Shown: piece by piece, positions 55,125 through 63,779 of the stretch
Layout of the letters: each line of letters opens with the position of its first letter
Position numbering within the stretch: position 1 is the first letter of the stretch
Origin: Fusobacterium sp. SYSU M8D902
GTDB lineage: Bacteria; Fusobacteriota; Fusobacteriia; Fusobacteriales; Fusobacteriaceae
Direction of reading: 5' to 3'
DNA length: 64,000 nt
Assembly: GCF_040199715.1 (NCBI RefSeq)
Contig: NZ_JBEFNA010000004.1
Coordinates: 31,374-95,373 of the forward strand
The notes under the pieces: generated by a model
What the model was told of the DNA's origin: nothing
What the model saw: the letters and a program-made list of their open reading frames with translations, nothing else
Database searches by the model: none
Position numbers and translations under genes: made by a program

Positions 55125-56564
55125 TTAATATTCAGTTGTTTCGACTTCATTATTAAAATAGAACTCTGGATTATTTACTTTTTTATACTGTAAAATTGGT
55201 ATTATTAACATTATAACTATACTTATGATATAACCTATCATTCCTAAATTATTCATTAACAAACCTTGTCCTAACCATAAAGTACTCTGATCTATATTTC
55301 CATGCCAACCACCAAAATTTTGTAGTTTAAACACTGCTACACAAACTGCTCCTAATGTAACTTGAAGTATTCCACAGGCAAATGGTAATAAAGTTGCTGC
55401 TCTTGCTCCTCCTCTTTTTTCTGCAAATATTGCTATTGTTGCGTTATCAAAGAACACTGGAACAAATCCTGTTATTATAAGTATTGGTGATTTAAATATT
55501 AATAGTCCTGCTATTGCAACAAATTGCCCCAATGCTCCAAATATAAATCCAAATAATACTGCATTTTGTGATCCAAATCCATATACAGCTGCACAATCTA
55601 CTGCTGGCATAACTCCTGGTAATATTCTATTTGATATTCCTTGAAATGACTCTGTTAATTCACTTACAAACATTCTTACACCCATCATTAAAATTGCTAA
55701 ATATACAGAAAATGATAGTGATTTTGACAATATATAAGTTATAAAACTTAAATTTTGTGGAAATGTTGGATCAATTTTTCTCATATATTCTTCACCTAAT
55801 ATAATTAAAATTGTTCCAAAGAAAACAATCATTAATGTCCCTGTAGCAACTATATTATCATGAAATATTGATAACCATTCTGGTAATTTTAAATCATCTA
55901 ATCTTTTATTCTCATTTCCTATTTTAGGAGCAATTTTATCTGTTAACCATACTGCAAACATTTGTTGATGACCCACCACAAATCCTGCTCCATCTGTTAA
56001 TCTTTGAGTAGCTCCAACAGTTAAATTTGTAGCTACAGCCCAATAAACACCTACAAACACACCTATTAATATTGCTCCTGTAGCATTTCTATATTGAGGA
56101 AAAGCATAAAAAATAATCCATGTAGCTGTAGTTGCTTGTTGTACCATTATATGACCTGTTATAAACAGAGTTCTAATTTTAGTAAATTTTCTAAATAGTA
56201 CTAATAAAATATTTAAAATAAATCCTACTAATAGTGCTATCATTGTCCAAGATGTTGTTAATCCAATACTCTCTAAAGCACTATTTACAGCATTTAATCC
56301 AAAATATGGATCTATTACTGCTGCATTTAATCCAAATCTATCATTTAACCCTGCTAATATAGGACGAAATGTTTTTACTAACCCCCCAGCACCAACATTT
56401 AATATCATATATCCTACTGTAGCTTTTATAAATCCTGAAAAAGCCTGATGAATAGGCTTTTTCAGTAACAAATAACCAATGAATACCAATATTCCAACAA
56501 AAAATTCTGCCTTTGTTAAAATATTATTTACGAAAAACTCAAAACTTGATATTAATAATTCCAT
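55125..56564 (-). CDS. ulaA: ascorbate PTS EIIC permease
   Basis: This 479-residue integral membrane permease of the SgaT/UlaA family brings in L-ascorbate while it is phosphorylated. It has about eleven helices. Typical segments are KKPIHQAFSGFIKATVGYMI near residue 35, PYFGLNAVNSALESIGLTTS near 86, GVMPAVDCAAVYGFGSQNAV near 315 and PVFFDNATIAIFAEKRGGAR near 370. It follows ulaG by 31 bases in the operon. Confidence 0.95.
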   Translation of the reverse strand: MELLISSFEFFVNNILTKAEFFVGILVFIGYLLLKKPIHQAFSGFIKATVGYMILNVGAGGLVKTFRPILAGLNDRFGLNAAVIDPYFGLNAVNSALESIGLTTSWTMIALLVGFILNILLVLFRKFTKIRTLFITGHIMVQQATTATWIIFYAFPQYRNATGAILIGVFVGVYWAVATNLTVGATQRLTDGAGFVVGHQQMFAVWLTDKIAPKIGNENKRLDDLKLPEWLSIFHDNIVATGTLMIVFFGTILIILGEEYMRKIDPTFPQNLSFITYILSKSLSFSVYLAILMMGVRMFVSELTESFQGISNRILPGVMPAVDCAAVYGFGSQNAVLFGFIFGALGQFVAIAGLLIFKSPILIITGFVPVFFDNATIAIFAEKRGGARAATLLPFACGILQVTLGAVCVAVFKLQNFGGWHGNIDQSTLWLGQGLLMNNLGMIGYIISIVIMLIIPILQYKKVNNPEFYFNNEVETTEY

Positions 56565-56595
56565 TTTTATCCCTCCATTTTAGATTCATATAATC

Positions 56596-57660
56596 CTATA
56601 GCATTGATTTAAATGGTAAATCTGGTTCTATTGCAAATGCATCATGGAATCCTCTATCATACATATATTCTAATCTATCCTTATCTTGTGGCCACACAAA
56701 TTTTCCTCCAACTTCCCATATAAATGGTTTAAATTGATATTGTAATCTATGTTTTCTCATTTTCCATAAATATAATATCTCTTTAGGATCAGCCTTAAAA
56801 TTTGTCCAAATATCATGGTGTATTGGAATAACTACTTTAGCATTCAAGCATTCTGCCATTCTTAACATATCTACTGAAGTCATTTTGTCAGTCATTCCTC
56901 TTGGATTTTCACCATAAGAACCTAAAGCTACATCAATTTTATAATCATTTCCGTGCTTTGCATAATAATTAGAATAATGTGAATCTCCACTATGATATAT
57001 ATTTCCTCCTGGAGTTTTTATCAAATAATTTACTGCCAATCTATCCATATCTTGTGGCATTTTATCTTTTAAAACTACACCTGCTGGAGCTGTTACCAAT
57101 TCAGTTCTGTCAAAAGAATCCAAAGCAACTATCTCAACATCTTTTATTTTTATAATATCTCCTGGTTTTACTACTATACATCTTTCCTTTGGTACTCCCC
57201 AACTTATCCATAAATCTACACATGCTTCTGGCCCTATAAATGGAACTGATGAGTCACAATTTTGTAAAACAGCAGCAGCTACATTTTCATCTATATGATC
57301 TCCATGATCATGTGTTGCTAATATTGCATCAACCTCTTTTATTGCAAATGGATCTATAACACATGGTACATTTCTTAAATTTGGTTGTAAAGCAACACAT
57401 CCTATCATTCTTTGATGTTGATGTTGTTTCTTCATTAGGGGGTTAGATGATGATTTTTTTCCTGTTTTTACCCATAAATCAATACACAAATTTGTATTTC
57501 CTTCTGTCTTTATCCAAACACCAGTACATCCTAACCACCACATAGCAACACTTCCTGGTTTTACTATCTCTTTTTCAATCTCTTCATTCAACCAAGTTCC
57601 CCACTCTGGAAAAGTACTTAAAATCCATGATTCCCTTGTTATACTATTAACTTTTGACAT
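56596..57660 (-). CDS. ulaG: L-ascorbate-6-phosphate lactonase UlaG
   Basis: This 354-residue metallo-beta-lactamase-fold lactonase opens L-ascorbate 6-phosphate to 3-keto-L-gulonate 6-phosphate. The metal motif is [15 protein letters not shown] near residue 135, with a second ligand region [18 protein letters not shown] near 225 and [13 protein letters not shown] near 288. Its length and start match E. coli UlaG. AGGAGGTAAA precedes the ATG. It is the first gene of the ten-gene ascorbate operon, 77 bases after the regulator. Confidence 0.96.
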   Translation of the reverse strand: MSKVNSITRESWILSTFPEWGTWLNEEIEKEIVKPGSVAMWWLGCTGVWIKTEGNTNLCIDLWVKTGKKSSSNPLMKKQHQHQRMIGCVALQPNLRNVPCVIDPFAIKEVDAILATHDHGDHIDENVAAAVLQNCDSSVPFIGPEACVDLWISWGVPKERCIVVKPGDIIKIKDVEIVALDSFDRTELVTAPAGVVLKDKMPQDMDRLAVNYLIKTPGGNIYHSGDSHYSNYYAKHGNDYKIDVALGSYGENPRGMTDKMTSVDMLRMAECLNAKVVIPIHHDIWTNFKADPKEILYLWKMRKHRLQYQFKPFIWEVGGKFVWPQDKDRLEYMYDRGFHDAFAIEPDLPFKSML

Positions 57661-57698
57661 AATGTTTACCTCCTGGATATTTATTTTGTTTTATTTAC

Positions 57699-57739
57699 AC
57701 TATAATTGTATTACAATATCCAAATAAGTTAAACTTATT
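57699..57739 (-). promoter_or_regulatory. ascorbate operon promoter with palindromic activator site
   Basis: In the short gap before ulaG the minus strand has TATAGT (57699-57704) with a poor -35 at 17 bases. ATTGTA-T-TACAAT (57705-57717) sits next to the -10. The perfect 17-base palindrome AATAAGTT-A-AACTTATT (57723-57739) overlaps the -35 and the regulator stop codon. A weak -35 covered by a palindrome suits activation by the adjacent PRD regulator. Confidence 0.6.
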
Positions 57740-59741
57740 ATTTTTTACAATATTTTTTTACAAATTTTATAAAATCAAAATCTTTCTTTTCCATCATTTC
57801 TATTATTTCTATGAAAGCATCTAAATGTTCTTTATTATCTATTGATGAAAAAGCTACAATCATCTTAACTGGAATATCTCCTGGAAAAAGAACTTCTTTT
57901 TTTAATCTAACTATCGAAAATGCTGTTTTTACAACTTCTCCTTCACTCTTAGCATGAGGAAAAGCTATTCCTGGTAAAATAATTGCATAACTTCCATATT
58001 TTTTTATACTTTCTACCATATTATCCACATATTTCTCTGTTGAATATCCATATTTTACTAAATTTTCTCCTGCTTTTCTTACTGCCTCTTCCCAATTATC
58101 AACTTCTATACTATCTAAAATAAGATTTTTATCTAACATATCAAAAATTGTAATTTTTTTCTGCGAAATATCATCTACTAAAATATTTCCTAAAACTCCA
58201 TTTAACTCTTTTAATAACATTTTTTCATCTAAATTTGTAGTAACTTTTTTTACAGCTTCTAATACTTCTGAAAAAAGAACTTTTTTACTTGATTTTTGTA
58301 GATCTTGCTTATTTAATTTTTGTAAATCTTCATTTGTTAAAATAGGATTTACTTTTATTACAGGTATTCCTTCATCTAATTCTTTTAATTCAACTGTACT
58401 AACTATTAAATCTATATCCTTATAGTATTTTTTCTTTTTATACTGATGATAAGGTAAAATATCTATAATATTTACAGAATACATATCTTTTAACTGTTGA
58501 GCAAGTAATTTTGATGTTCCATACCCCCAACCACATATAACTAATATATTTTTCTTTTCTTTACTTCTTACTTTATTTCTATCTATTGCAGCTCTAAAAT
58601 GTATCACTATAAAAGCAACCTCATCTTTTGAAAATTTATTTTGTATAAATTCTTCTAACTCCTCTAAAATTTCTTTAGTTATTTCAAAAAGATGTGGATA
58701 TATTTCTACAACTTCTTCATATATTGTATTTTCTAATTCTATTCCATTTTTTATCCTATAAATTGTAGGTTTTATATGATTTATTAAACCATCTAATAGG
58801 ACCTCATCATTAGAAATGTCTATATCAATTCTCTTATTAAAATTATATATCATTTTTTTTATTAAAAGCTCTATCTCTACCCAATTTTCAAAATAAGAGC
58901 ATTCTAAATTATAGTTATGACTTCCTAAAAAGTAATCTGCTATTTTTAAATACTCTACTTTTCCCATCTCTATTTCATAATTAGCCTCCAATAATGCTTT
59001 TCCCTTTTCAACAGCTTTATATTCCAAAGTTTCTTCTAAAAATTTTTCATTTTTTATTTTTTTAAGTTCGTATCCTTTTTTTACCATTAATAAAGATATC
59101 TTTAAATATTTTTTTATAATTTCAAAAGCTTCATCAGAAATGATTTTATTCATTATTTTTTGGCAATAATTTATAAAAATTACTATCCCATCTTCATTTA
59201 AATCAAAATAATTTCGCATTACTTTTTTAAATAACTCATTTTTAGAATGATTAATTTTCCTTATTAATTTTAGAGCACAAAGTCTTATCTTTTCTTCTTC
59301 TCCTATTATTTCTAACCCCTTTTTATGTGATATTTCTAATTTTAAATTATATTCCTTTAGAACCTCTTCTATTTTTTTTAAATGAAGTTTTATAGTACTT
59401 CTACTAACATCCAACTCCTCAGCTAAATGAACTTGATTAATAATTCTTTCAAATAATATTTTTAAAGTTATATATATTTCTCTTTCTTCACTTGAAAAAT
59501 TTGAACTTTTATAATTTTTCTCTAATATCTCTAACAATTTCTTTTTATTTCCTATTTTTAAGCTACCCTTACTTAATTCTAACCCCAGTTCTTTTACATC
59601 TAAAGTTTCAAATATCTTTTCTATTTCATATCTTAAACTTCTTTCACTAAAATTTAAGATCTCTGCTAATTCTTTTAAATTCTTTTCTTCATCTGTATTA
59701 TAGAGTATCTGTAATATTATAATTGATTTACTTCCTAACAT
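57738..59741 (-). CDS. PRD-domain transcriptional activator with EIIB and EIIA domains
   Basis: This 667-residue BglG/MtlR-type regulator contains, in order: two N-terminal winged helix-turn-helix domains (FSERSLRYEIEKIFETL near 31, VSRSTIKLHLKKIEEVL near 112); PRD1 (about 180-285); PRD2 (about 290-390, His322 in NHIKPTIYRI and His381 in VIHFRAAIDR); an EIIB-like domain with Cys403 in VICGWGYGTS; and an EIIA domain with His596 in IAFPHAKSEG. Phosphorylation by PTS proteins should set its activity according to ascorbate supply. It is probably the activator of the ulaG operon immediately downstream. Its leader carries an attenuator-like structure. Confidence 0.9.
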   Translation of the reverse strand: MLGSKSIIILQILYNTDEEKNLKELAEILNFSERSLRYEIEKIFETLDVKELGLELSKGSLKIGNKKKLLEILEKNYKSSNFSSEEREIYITLKILFERIINQVHLAEELDVSRSTIKLHLKKIEEVLKEYNLKLEISHKKGLEIIGEEEKIRLCALKLIRKINHSKNELFKKVMRNYFDLNEDGIVIFINYCQKIMNKIISDEAFEIIKKYLKISLLMVKKGYELKKIKNEKFLEETLEYKAVEKGKALLEANYEIEMGKVEYLKIADYFLGSHNYNLECSYFENWVEIELLIKKMIYNFNKRIDIDISNDEVLLDGLINHIKPTIYRIKNGIELENTIYEEVVEIYPHLFEITKEILEELEEFIQNKFSKDEVAFIVIHFRAAIDRNKVRSKEKKNILVICGWGYGTSKLLAQQLKDMYSVNIIDILPYHQYKKKKYYKDIDLIVSTVELKELDEGIPVIKVNPILTNEDLQKLNKQDLQKSSKKVLFSEVLEAVKKVTTNLDEKMLLKELNGVLGNILVDDISQKKITIFDMLDKNLILDSIEVDNWEEAVRKAGENLVKYGYSTEKYVDNMVESIKKYGSYAIILPGIAFPHAKSEGEVVKTAFSIVRLKKEVLFPGDIPVKMIVAFSSIDNKEHLDAFIEIIEMMEKKDFDFIKFVKKYCKK

Positions 59742-59781
59742 AATTTTACCCCTCTCTTTTCCATTTTTTTGTAAATAAAAA

Positions 59782-59844
59782 AGACATAATTATCCCCTGA
59801 ATAGTTAATTCTAACTATAACATAACCAGGAGATGATTATGTCT
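59782..59844 (-). promoter_or_regulatory. terminator-like leader hairpin with an alternative fold
   Basis: Arms 59827-59844 and 59782-59799 pair over 18 positions (one mismatch, one G:U) and enclose a perfect inner hairpin, ATAGTTA with TAACTAT (59801-59818). On the minus strand TTTTTTATTT follows. The 5' arm can instead pair with 59819-59827 in a 9-pair hairpin (two wobbles), which would prevent the terminator. It starts at the predicted transcript start of the regulator gene. It could also act as the terminator of the nad operon. Confidence 0.6.
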
Positions 59845-59851
59845 ATATATT

Positions 59852-59879
59852 ATTTTAGCATATTTTATAATTTTTTCAA
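59852..59879 (-). promoter_or_regulatory. promoter of the PRD regulator gene
   Basis: On the minus strand TTGAAA (59874-59879) is 16 bases from TAAAAT (59852-59857), with TG placed as an extended -10. The predicted start near 59845 coincides with the first base of the leader hairpin. Confidence 0.6.
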
Positions 59880-59963
59880 ATATTTTTTTCGTATTTAATA
59901 TATTATGAAAAGATATTGTAATTAAAAATATTAATTTGGAATATCTTTTTCACGATTCACTTT

Positions 59964-60470
59964 TTACTCAACTATAAATTTTTTCTCTTTTAATTCAGCC
60001 TCAATCAGATTTAAAATCTCCTCACTCTCAGCTTCAACAGTATGATAGTGTTTACTCAATGTAAGATTTTTTAGTGGAGATATATTTTTAGTTTTTAATT
60101 TTTCTATAAACTCTCTAACCTTTCTTCTTGAATTGATATTCAAGTTAGCTCTTATATCCCCATATATCTCATGTGTAACAAATACATCTAAAACTGTTCC
60201 TCCCAAATCTACAACTAGGTTCAATTCATTTTCAGTATCCTCATCACTATGCATAACTTCAAACACTCTTCTGCAATTTTCAGAAGTTTTTAGTACATAT
60301 CCCTTTGTTGTTGATGAGATATCATTTTCCTCTGCTCTTAACAGTGCAATGTCCTGAACTATCACCTGTCTACTCACATCTAACAATTTTGCTAATTCAG
60401 TTCCTGATATAGGCTTAGTTGTATTTTTTATCAATTCTAAAATCTTTTTACGTCTCTCTTTACCTGTCAA
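59964..60470 (-). CDS. niaR: NAD biosynthesis repressor NiaR
   Basis: This 168-residue repressor has an N-terminal winged helix-turn-helix (ERRKKILELIKN through LAKLLDVSRQVIVQDIALLR, residues 5-45) and a C-terminal 3H domain that binds nicotinic acid. The three-histidine features are VTHEIYGDI near residue 100 and SKHYHTVEAES near 140. It begins with TTG six bases after AAAGGAG. It lies 16 bases downstream of nadC and is cotranscribed with the genes it presumably controls; a matching operator lies at the nadA promoter. Confidence 0.92.
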   Translation of the reverse strand: MTGKERRKKILELIKNTTKPISGTELAKLLDVSRQVIVQDIALLRAEENDISSTTKGYVLKTSENCRRVFEVMHSDEDTENELNLVVDLGGTVLDVFVTHEIYGDIRANLNINSRRKVREFIEKLKTKNISPLKNLTLSKHYHTVEAESEEILNLIEAELKEKKFIVE

Positions 60471-60486
60471 AATTTTCTCCTTTCAT

Positions 60487-61338
60487 TTACAATAGTTGAA
60501 GATTTTTTAGAGAAAAATCCAAAATAGGTGCTGAGTGTGTCAATGCTCCACTTGAAATATAATCTATTTTTATTCCTTTTAATTTTTCAATATTTTCTTT
60601 TGTTATATTTCCTGAACACTCTATTTCTGCTCGTCCATCAATTATCTTAACAGCTTCTCTTATCATATCTGGAGCCATATTATCAAGCATTATGATGTCA
60701 GCCTTAGCTTGTACAGCCTCTCTCACCATATCCAAATTCTCAACTTCTACTTCAATTTTTCTTACAAAAGGGGCATAAGCTTTAGCTAAATTTATAGCTT
60801 TAGCAACTCCACCAGCAGCCTGAATATGATTATCTTTTAGTAGAATTCCATCAGATAAGTTATATCTGTGATTGTGACCTCCACCCACTTTTACAGCATA
60901 TTTATCAAAGATTCTCATATTAGGAGTAGTCTTTCTAGTATCGAGTAACTTAATTCCACTTTCTTCCAATAATTTTACCATACTATGTGTATAAGTTGCA
61001 ATACCACTCATATGTTGTAAGTAGTTTAAAGCTGTTCTCTCCCCTGTTAATAAAACTCTAATATCTGAAATTATCTCTCCTATAATATTTCCTTTCTTTA
61101 CAATATCTCCATCTTTATAGTTGATATTGAATTGAACCTCATTACTCAAAAGCTCAAAAGTTCTTTTAAAAACCTCTATTCCTGCCAAAATTCCATCCTG
61201 TTTACAAATCAATGTAAATTTTCCCAAAGTTCTATCCTTGATGATAGAATTAGTAGTTATATCCTCATTGGGAACATCCTCTTTCAGTGCCATAATTATC
61301 AAATCATCTACATTTATCTTATTAGTTACTAAATCCAT
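60487..61338 (-). CDS. nadC: nicotinate-nucleotide pyrophosphorylase (carboxylating)
   Basis: This 283-residue enzyme makes nicotinate mononucleotide from quinolinate and PRPP. Conserved parts are ALKEDVPNEDITTNSII near residue 16, LTGERTALNYLQHMSGIATY near 92, LLDTRKTTPNMRIFDKYAV near 125, GGHNHRYNLSDGILLKDNHI near 147 and the GNITKENI glycine loop near 241. Its start overlaps the nadB end by 17 bases. It is the third gene of nadABC-niaR. Confidence 0.96.
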   Translation of the reverse strand: MDLVTNKINVDDLIIMALKEDVPNEDITTNSIIKDRTLGKFTLICKQDGILAGIEVFKRTFELLSNEVQFNINYKDGDIVKKGNIIGEIISDIRVLLTGERTALNYLQHMSGIATYTHSMVKLLEESGIKLLDTRKTTPNMRIFDKYAVKVGGGHNHRYNLSDGILLKDNHIQAAGGVAKAINLAKAYAPFVRKIEVEVENLDMVREAVQAKADIIMLDNMAPDMIREAVKIIDGRAEIECSGNITKENIEKLKGIKIDYISSGALTHSAPILDFSLKNLQLL

Positions 61339-62632
61339 TCCTACTCTCCTTCATTCTCTTATCCTTTTCTATTGCTATAAATAGCTCCTCTTTTAACTCT
61401 TCAAAAGATAGCTCTCTACTCTCCACTTTTTCATCAATACTGTGTTGATAAAACTCCTCTTTTAGCAATCTCTCATTTATATCCAAAGCTGCTCTCTCAC
61501 TAAAAACTAGACTCTCCAATAAAGAGTTACTTGCTAATCTATTAGCTCCATGTACACCATTACAACTAGTCTCTCCCACTGCATAGAGATTTTTCATAGA
61601 TGTAGAACTTTTTAAATCCACCTCTATTCCCCCCATAAAATAGTGTTGAGCTGGAACTACTGGTATACACTCTTTCTCTGGGTCATATCCTTCTTCTAAA
61701 CACCTTTTAACAATGTTAGGAAAACGTTCCTTGATATCTATACCCTTTTTCATAATCGGTCTCATATCAAGCCATACAGACTTTCCACCATCTTTTTTCA
61801 TCTGTTCCAATATAGCTTTTGTTACAACATCTCTAGGTTGTAATTCATCTGTAAATCTTTCATATTTTTGATTGTATAAGAGGGCACCTTCACCTCTTAC
61901 AGATTCAGAAATAAGAAATCTTCTCCCCTTCTTCTCAGAATAAAGTGTAGTTGGGTGTATCTGTATATAGCTAATATCCTTTATTTTTATATCATGTTTT
62001 AAAGCAATTCCTAAAGAATCTCCAGTTAGATGTGGAAAGTTAGTTGAATTCTCAAATATTCCTCCTATTCCTCCAGTTGCCAAAACAACCATTTTAGAAT
62101 AGATATTGAATATCTTTTCATTTGAATCTTTTACTACTATTCCTTCACAATTATTATTATTATTGATAATATCCAACATACTTGTTTTTTCTACTATTTC
62201 AATATTCTCTCTTCTCTTTACCTGAGCTAATAGTTTGCTTGTAATCTCCTCACCTGTTATATCCTCATGATAGAGTATTCTCTCCTTAGAATGTGCTCCT
62301 TCTCTAGTAAATAGAAGCTTTCCATCTTTTGAATTAAAATCTACACCATAATCAATCAATTCCCTTATAATATCTTGAGATGAATTTATCATCACCTCAA
62401 CAGATTTTTTATTATTTTCATAGTGCCCCGCTTTTAAAGTATCTTCAAAAAAGCTTGAAAAATCATCTTTTTCTTTCAATACACATATTCCACCTTGAGC
62501 TAAAAAAGAGTCACTCTCCTCTAATTTCTCTTTAGTAATTAGCAGTATCCTTAAGTTTGATGAGAGGTGCAAAGCTGTAAAACAACCTGAAACACCTGTC
62601 CCCACAACAATAACATCATATTCTCTCTTCAT
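61322..62632 (-). CDS. nadB: L-aspartate oxidase
   Basis: This 436-residue flavoenzyme oxidises L-aspartate to iminoaspartate for quinolinate synthesis. The FAD Rossmann motif VVGTGVSGCFTALHLS is at residues 10-25, SFLAQGGICVLKEKDD follows near 42, then LATGGIGGIFENSTNFPHLT near 186, and QHYFMGGIEVDLKSSTSMKN with the conserved G-V-HGANRLASNSLLE block near 335-365. In anaerobes it probably uses fumarate or another acceptor in place of oxygen. It is shorter than the E. coli enzyme (540), mainly at the C-terminal helical domain. Confidence 0.95.
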   Translation of the reverse strand: MKREYDVIVVGTGVSGCFTALHLSSNLRILLITKEKLEESDSFLAQGGICVLKEKDDFSSFFEDTLKAGHYENNKKSVEVMINSSQDIIRELIDYGVDFNSKDGKLLFTREGAHSKERILYHEDITGEEITSKLLAQVKRRENIEIVEKTSMLDIINNNNNCEGIVVKDSNEKIFNIYSKMVVLATGGIGGIFENSTNFPHLTGDSLGIALKHDIKIKDISYIQIHPTTLYSEKKGRRFLISESVRGEGALLYNQKYERFTDELQPRDVVTKAILEQMKKDGGKSVWLDMRPIMKKGIDIKERFPNIVKRCLEEGYDPEKECIPVVPAQHYFMGGIEVDLKSSTSMKNLYAVGETSCNGVHGANRLASNSLLESLVFSERAALDINERLLKEEFYQHSIDEKVESRELSFEELKEELFIAIEKDKRMKESRNGFSN

Positions 62633-62634
62633 CT

Positions 62635-63540
62635 TTATCTCCCTAATTGTAACATTTTTTTCAAAGGTTTTATTGCCTCTACCTGTATATTACTCTCTAT
62701 AATAATCTCATTGTCCTCTTCACTCAATGTTTTGTATATATTATCTAAAGTAATTTTTTTCATATCTAAACACTCCATCTTAGGTTCTGGATAATAGAAT
62801 TTTTTATCTGGATTTCCACTCTCCAATTCATATAAAATACCTAATTCAGTGCAGATTATAAACTCACTATTCTCACTTTTATTTACATAGTTGATAATTC
62901 CAGATGTACTCCCTACAAAGTCACCTAGCTGTACTACCTCATCTCTACACTCTGGATGAATTAATACCTTAGCCTGAGGATATCTCTCTTTCAATAGTTC
63001 TACATCCTCTTTTAACAGAGTATGGTGTATTGGACAATATCCGTCATTTAAAATAATATTTTTATCTTTAACCTTAGTGGCTACATAACTTCCTAGATGC
63101 TTATCAGGAATAAAAAACACATTCCTATTCTCTAACTTTTCAACAATTTTAACTGCATTAGCTGATGTTACACATATATCACTCTTACTTTTTATCTCAG
63201 CTGTTGAATTTACATAACATACTACAGCCAAGTCATCATATTTCTTTCTCATCTCATCAATCTGCTTTAAAGTGACCATATGAGCCATAGGACAATCAGA
63301 ATTCATATCTGGAATTAAAATCTTTTTATTGGGATTTAATAATTTAACACTCTCTCCCATAAAATATACTCCACACATTATTATAATATCCTCTTTTAGT
63401 TCTTGTGCTTTTTCACTTAAATAGTATGAATCACCAATGTAATCAGCCACCTCTTGAACTTCATTTCTAGTGTAGTAATGTGCTAGTATTACTGCATTTT
63501 TCTCTTTCTTCAACTTATTTATCTCATCTTTTATATTCAT
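62635..63540 (-). CDS. nadA: quinolinate synthase A
   Basis: ATG 63540 is the start; it is preceded by AGGAGG, which lies inside a longer in-frame extension with no ribosome site. The 301-residue iron-sulfur enzyme condenses iminoaspartate with dihydroxyacetone phosphate. Repeated NadA-fold motifs are visible: VILAHYYTRNEVQEVADYIG, CGVYFMGESVKLLNP, PDMNSDCPMAHMV, VCYVNSTAEIKSKSDICVTS, LIHPECRDEVVQLGDFVGST. The cysteines that hold its single 4Fe-4S cluster are included. It is the first gene of nadABC-niaR. Confidence 0.96.
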   Translation of the reverse strand: MNIKDEINKLKKEKNAVILAHYYTRNEVQEVADYIGDSYYLSEKAQELKEDIIIMCGVYFMGESVKLLNPNKKILIPDMNSDCPMAHMVTLKQIDEMRKKYDDLAVVCYVNSTAEIKSKSDICVTSANAVKIVEKLENRNVFFIPDKHLGSYVATKVKDKNIILNDGYCPIHHTLLKEDVELLKERYPQAKVLIHPECRDEVVQLGDFVGSTSGIINYVNKSENSEFIICTELGILYELESGNPDKKFYYPEPKMECLDMKKITLDNIYKTLSEEDNEIIIESNIQVEAIKPLKKMLQLGR

Positions 63541-63564
63541 CTTTCCTCCTGTACACAATATGTA

Positions 63565-63617
63565 AAGACAGTTGTCTTGTCAGTTAAAAGTATAGCAAAT
63601 TAAATTAGTAATTTCAA
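63565..63617 (-). promoter_or_regulatory. nadA promoter with NiaR operator
   Basis: On the minus strand TTGAAA (63612-63617) is 17 bases from TATACT (63589-63594), preceded by TGC as an extended -10. Immediately downstream of the predicted start lies the inverted repeat AAGACA-GT-TGTCTT (63565-63578), the likely NiaR binding site. Position and symmetry fit repression by excess nicotinate. Confidence 0.75.
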
Positions 63618-63681
63618 GTTTTTAGTTAAATAAATAAAAAAGGGGCTGTTGCAAACTTAATAGCCATATGTTTTAAAATTA

Positions 63682-63716
63682 GCTAAAGAGATTTTTTAAT
63701 CTCTTTGGCTTTTTTA
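63682..63716 (+). terminator. terminator inside the IS end
   Basis: GCTAAAGAGATT (63682-63693) pairs with AATCTCTTTGGC (63698-63709; one G:U) around a 4-base T loop, followed by seven T. It would stop outside transcription from entering the transposase gene. Confidence 0.8.
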
Positions 63717-63779
63717 TTTTTAAAATAAAAAAGGTATAAAGTACTCGAAATTTTTTCAAATTTCTAATACAATATACCT

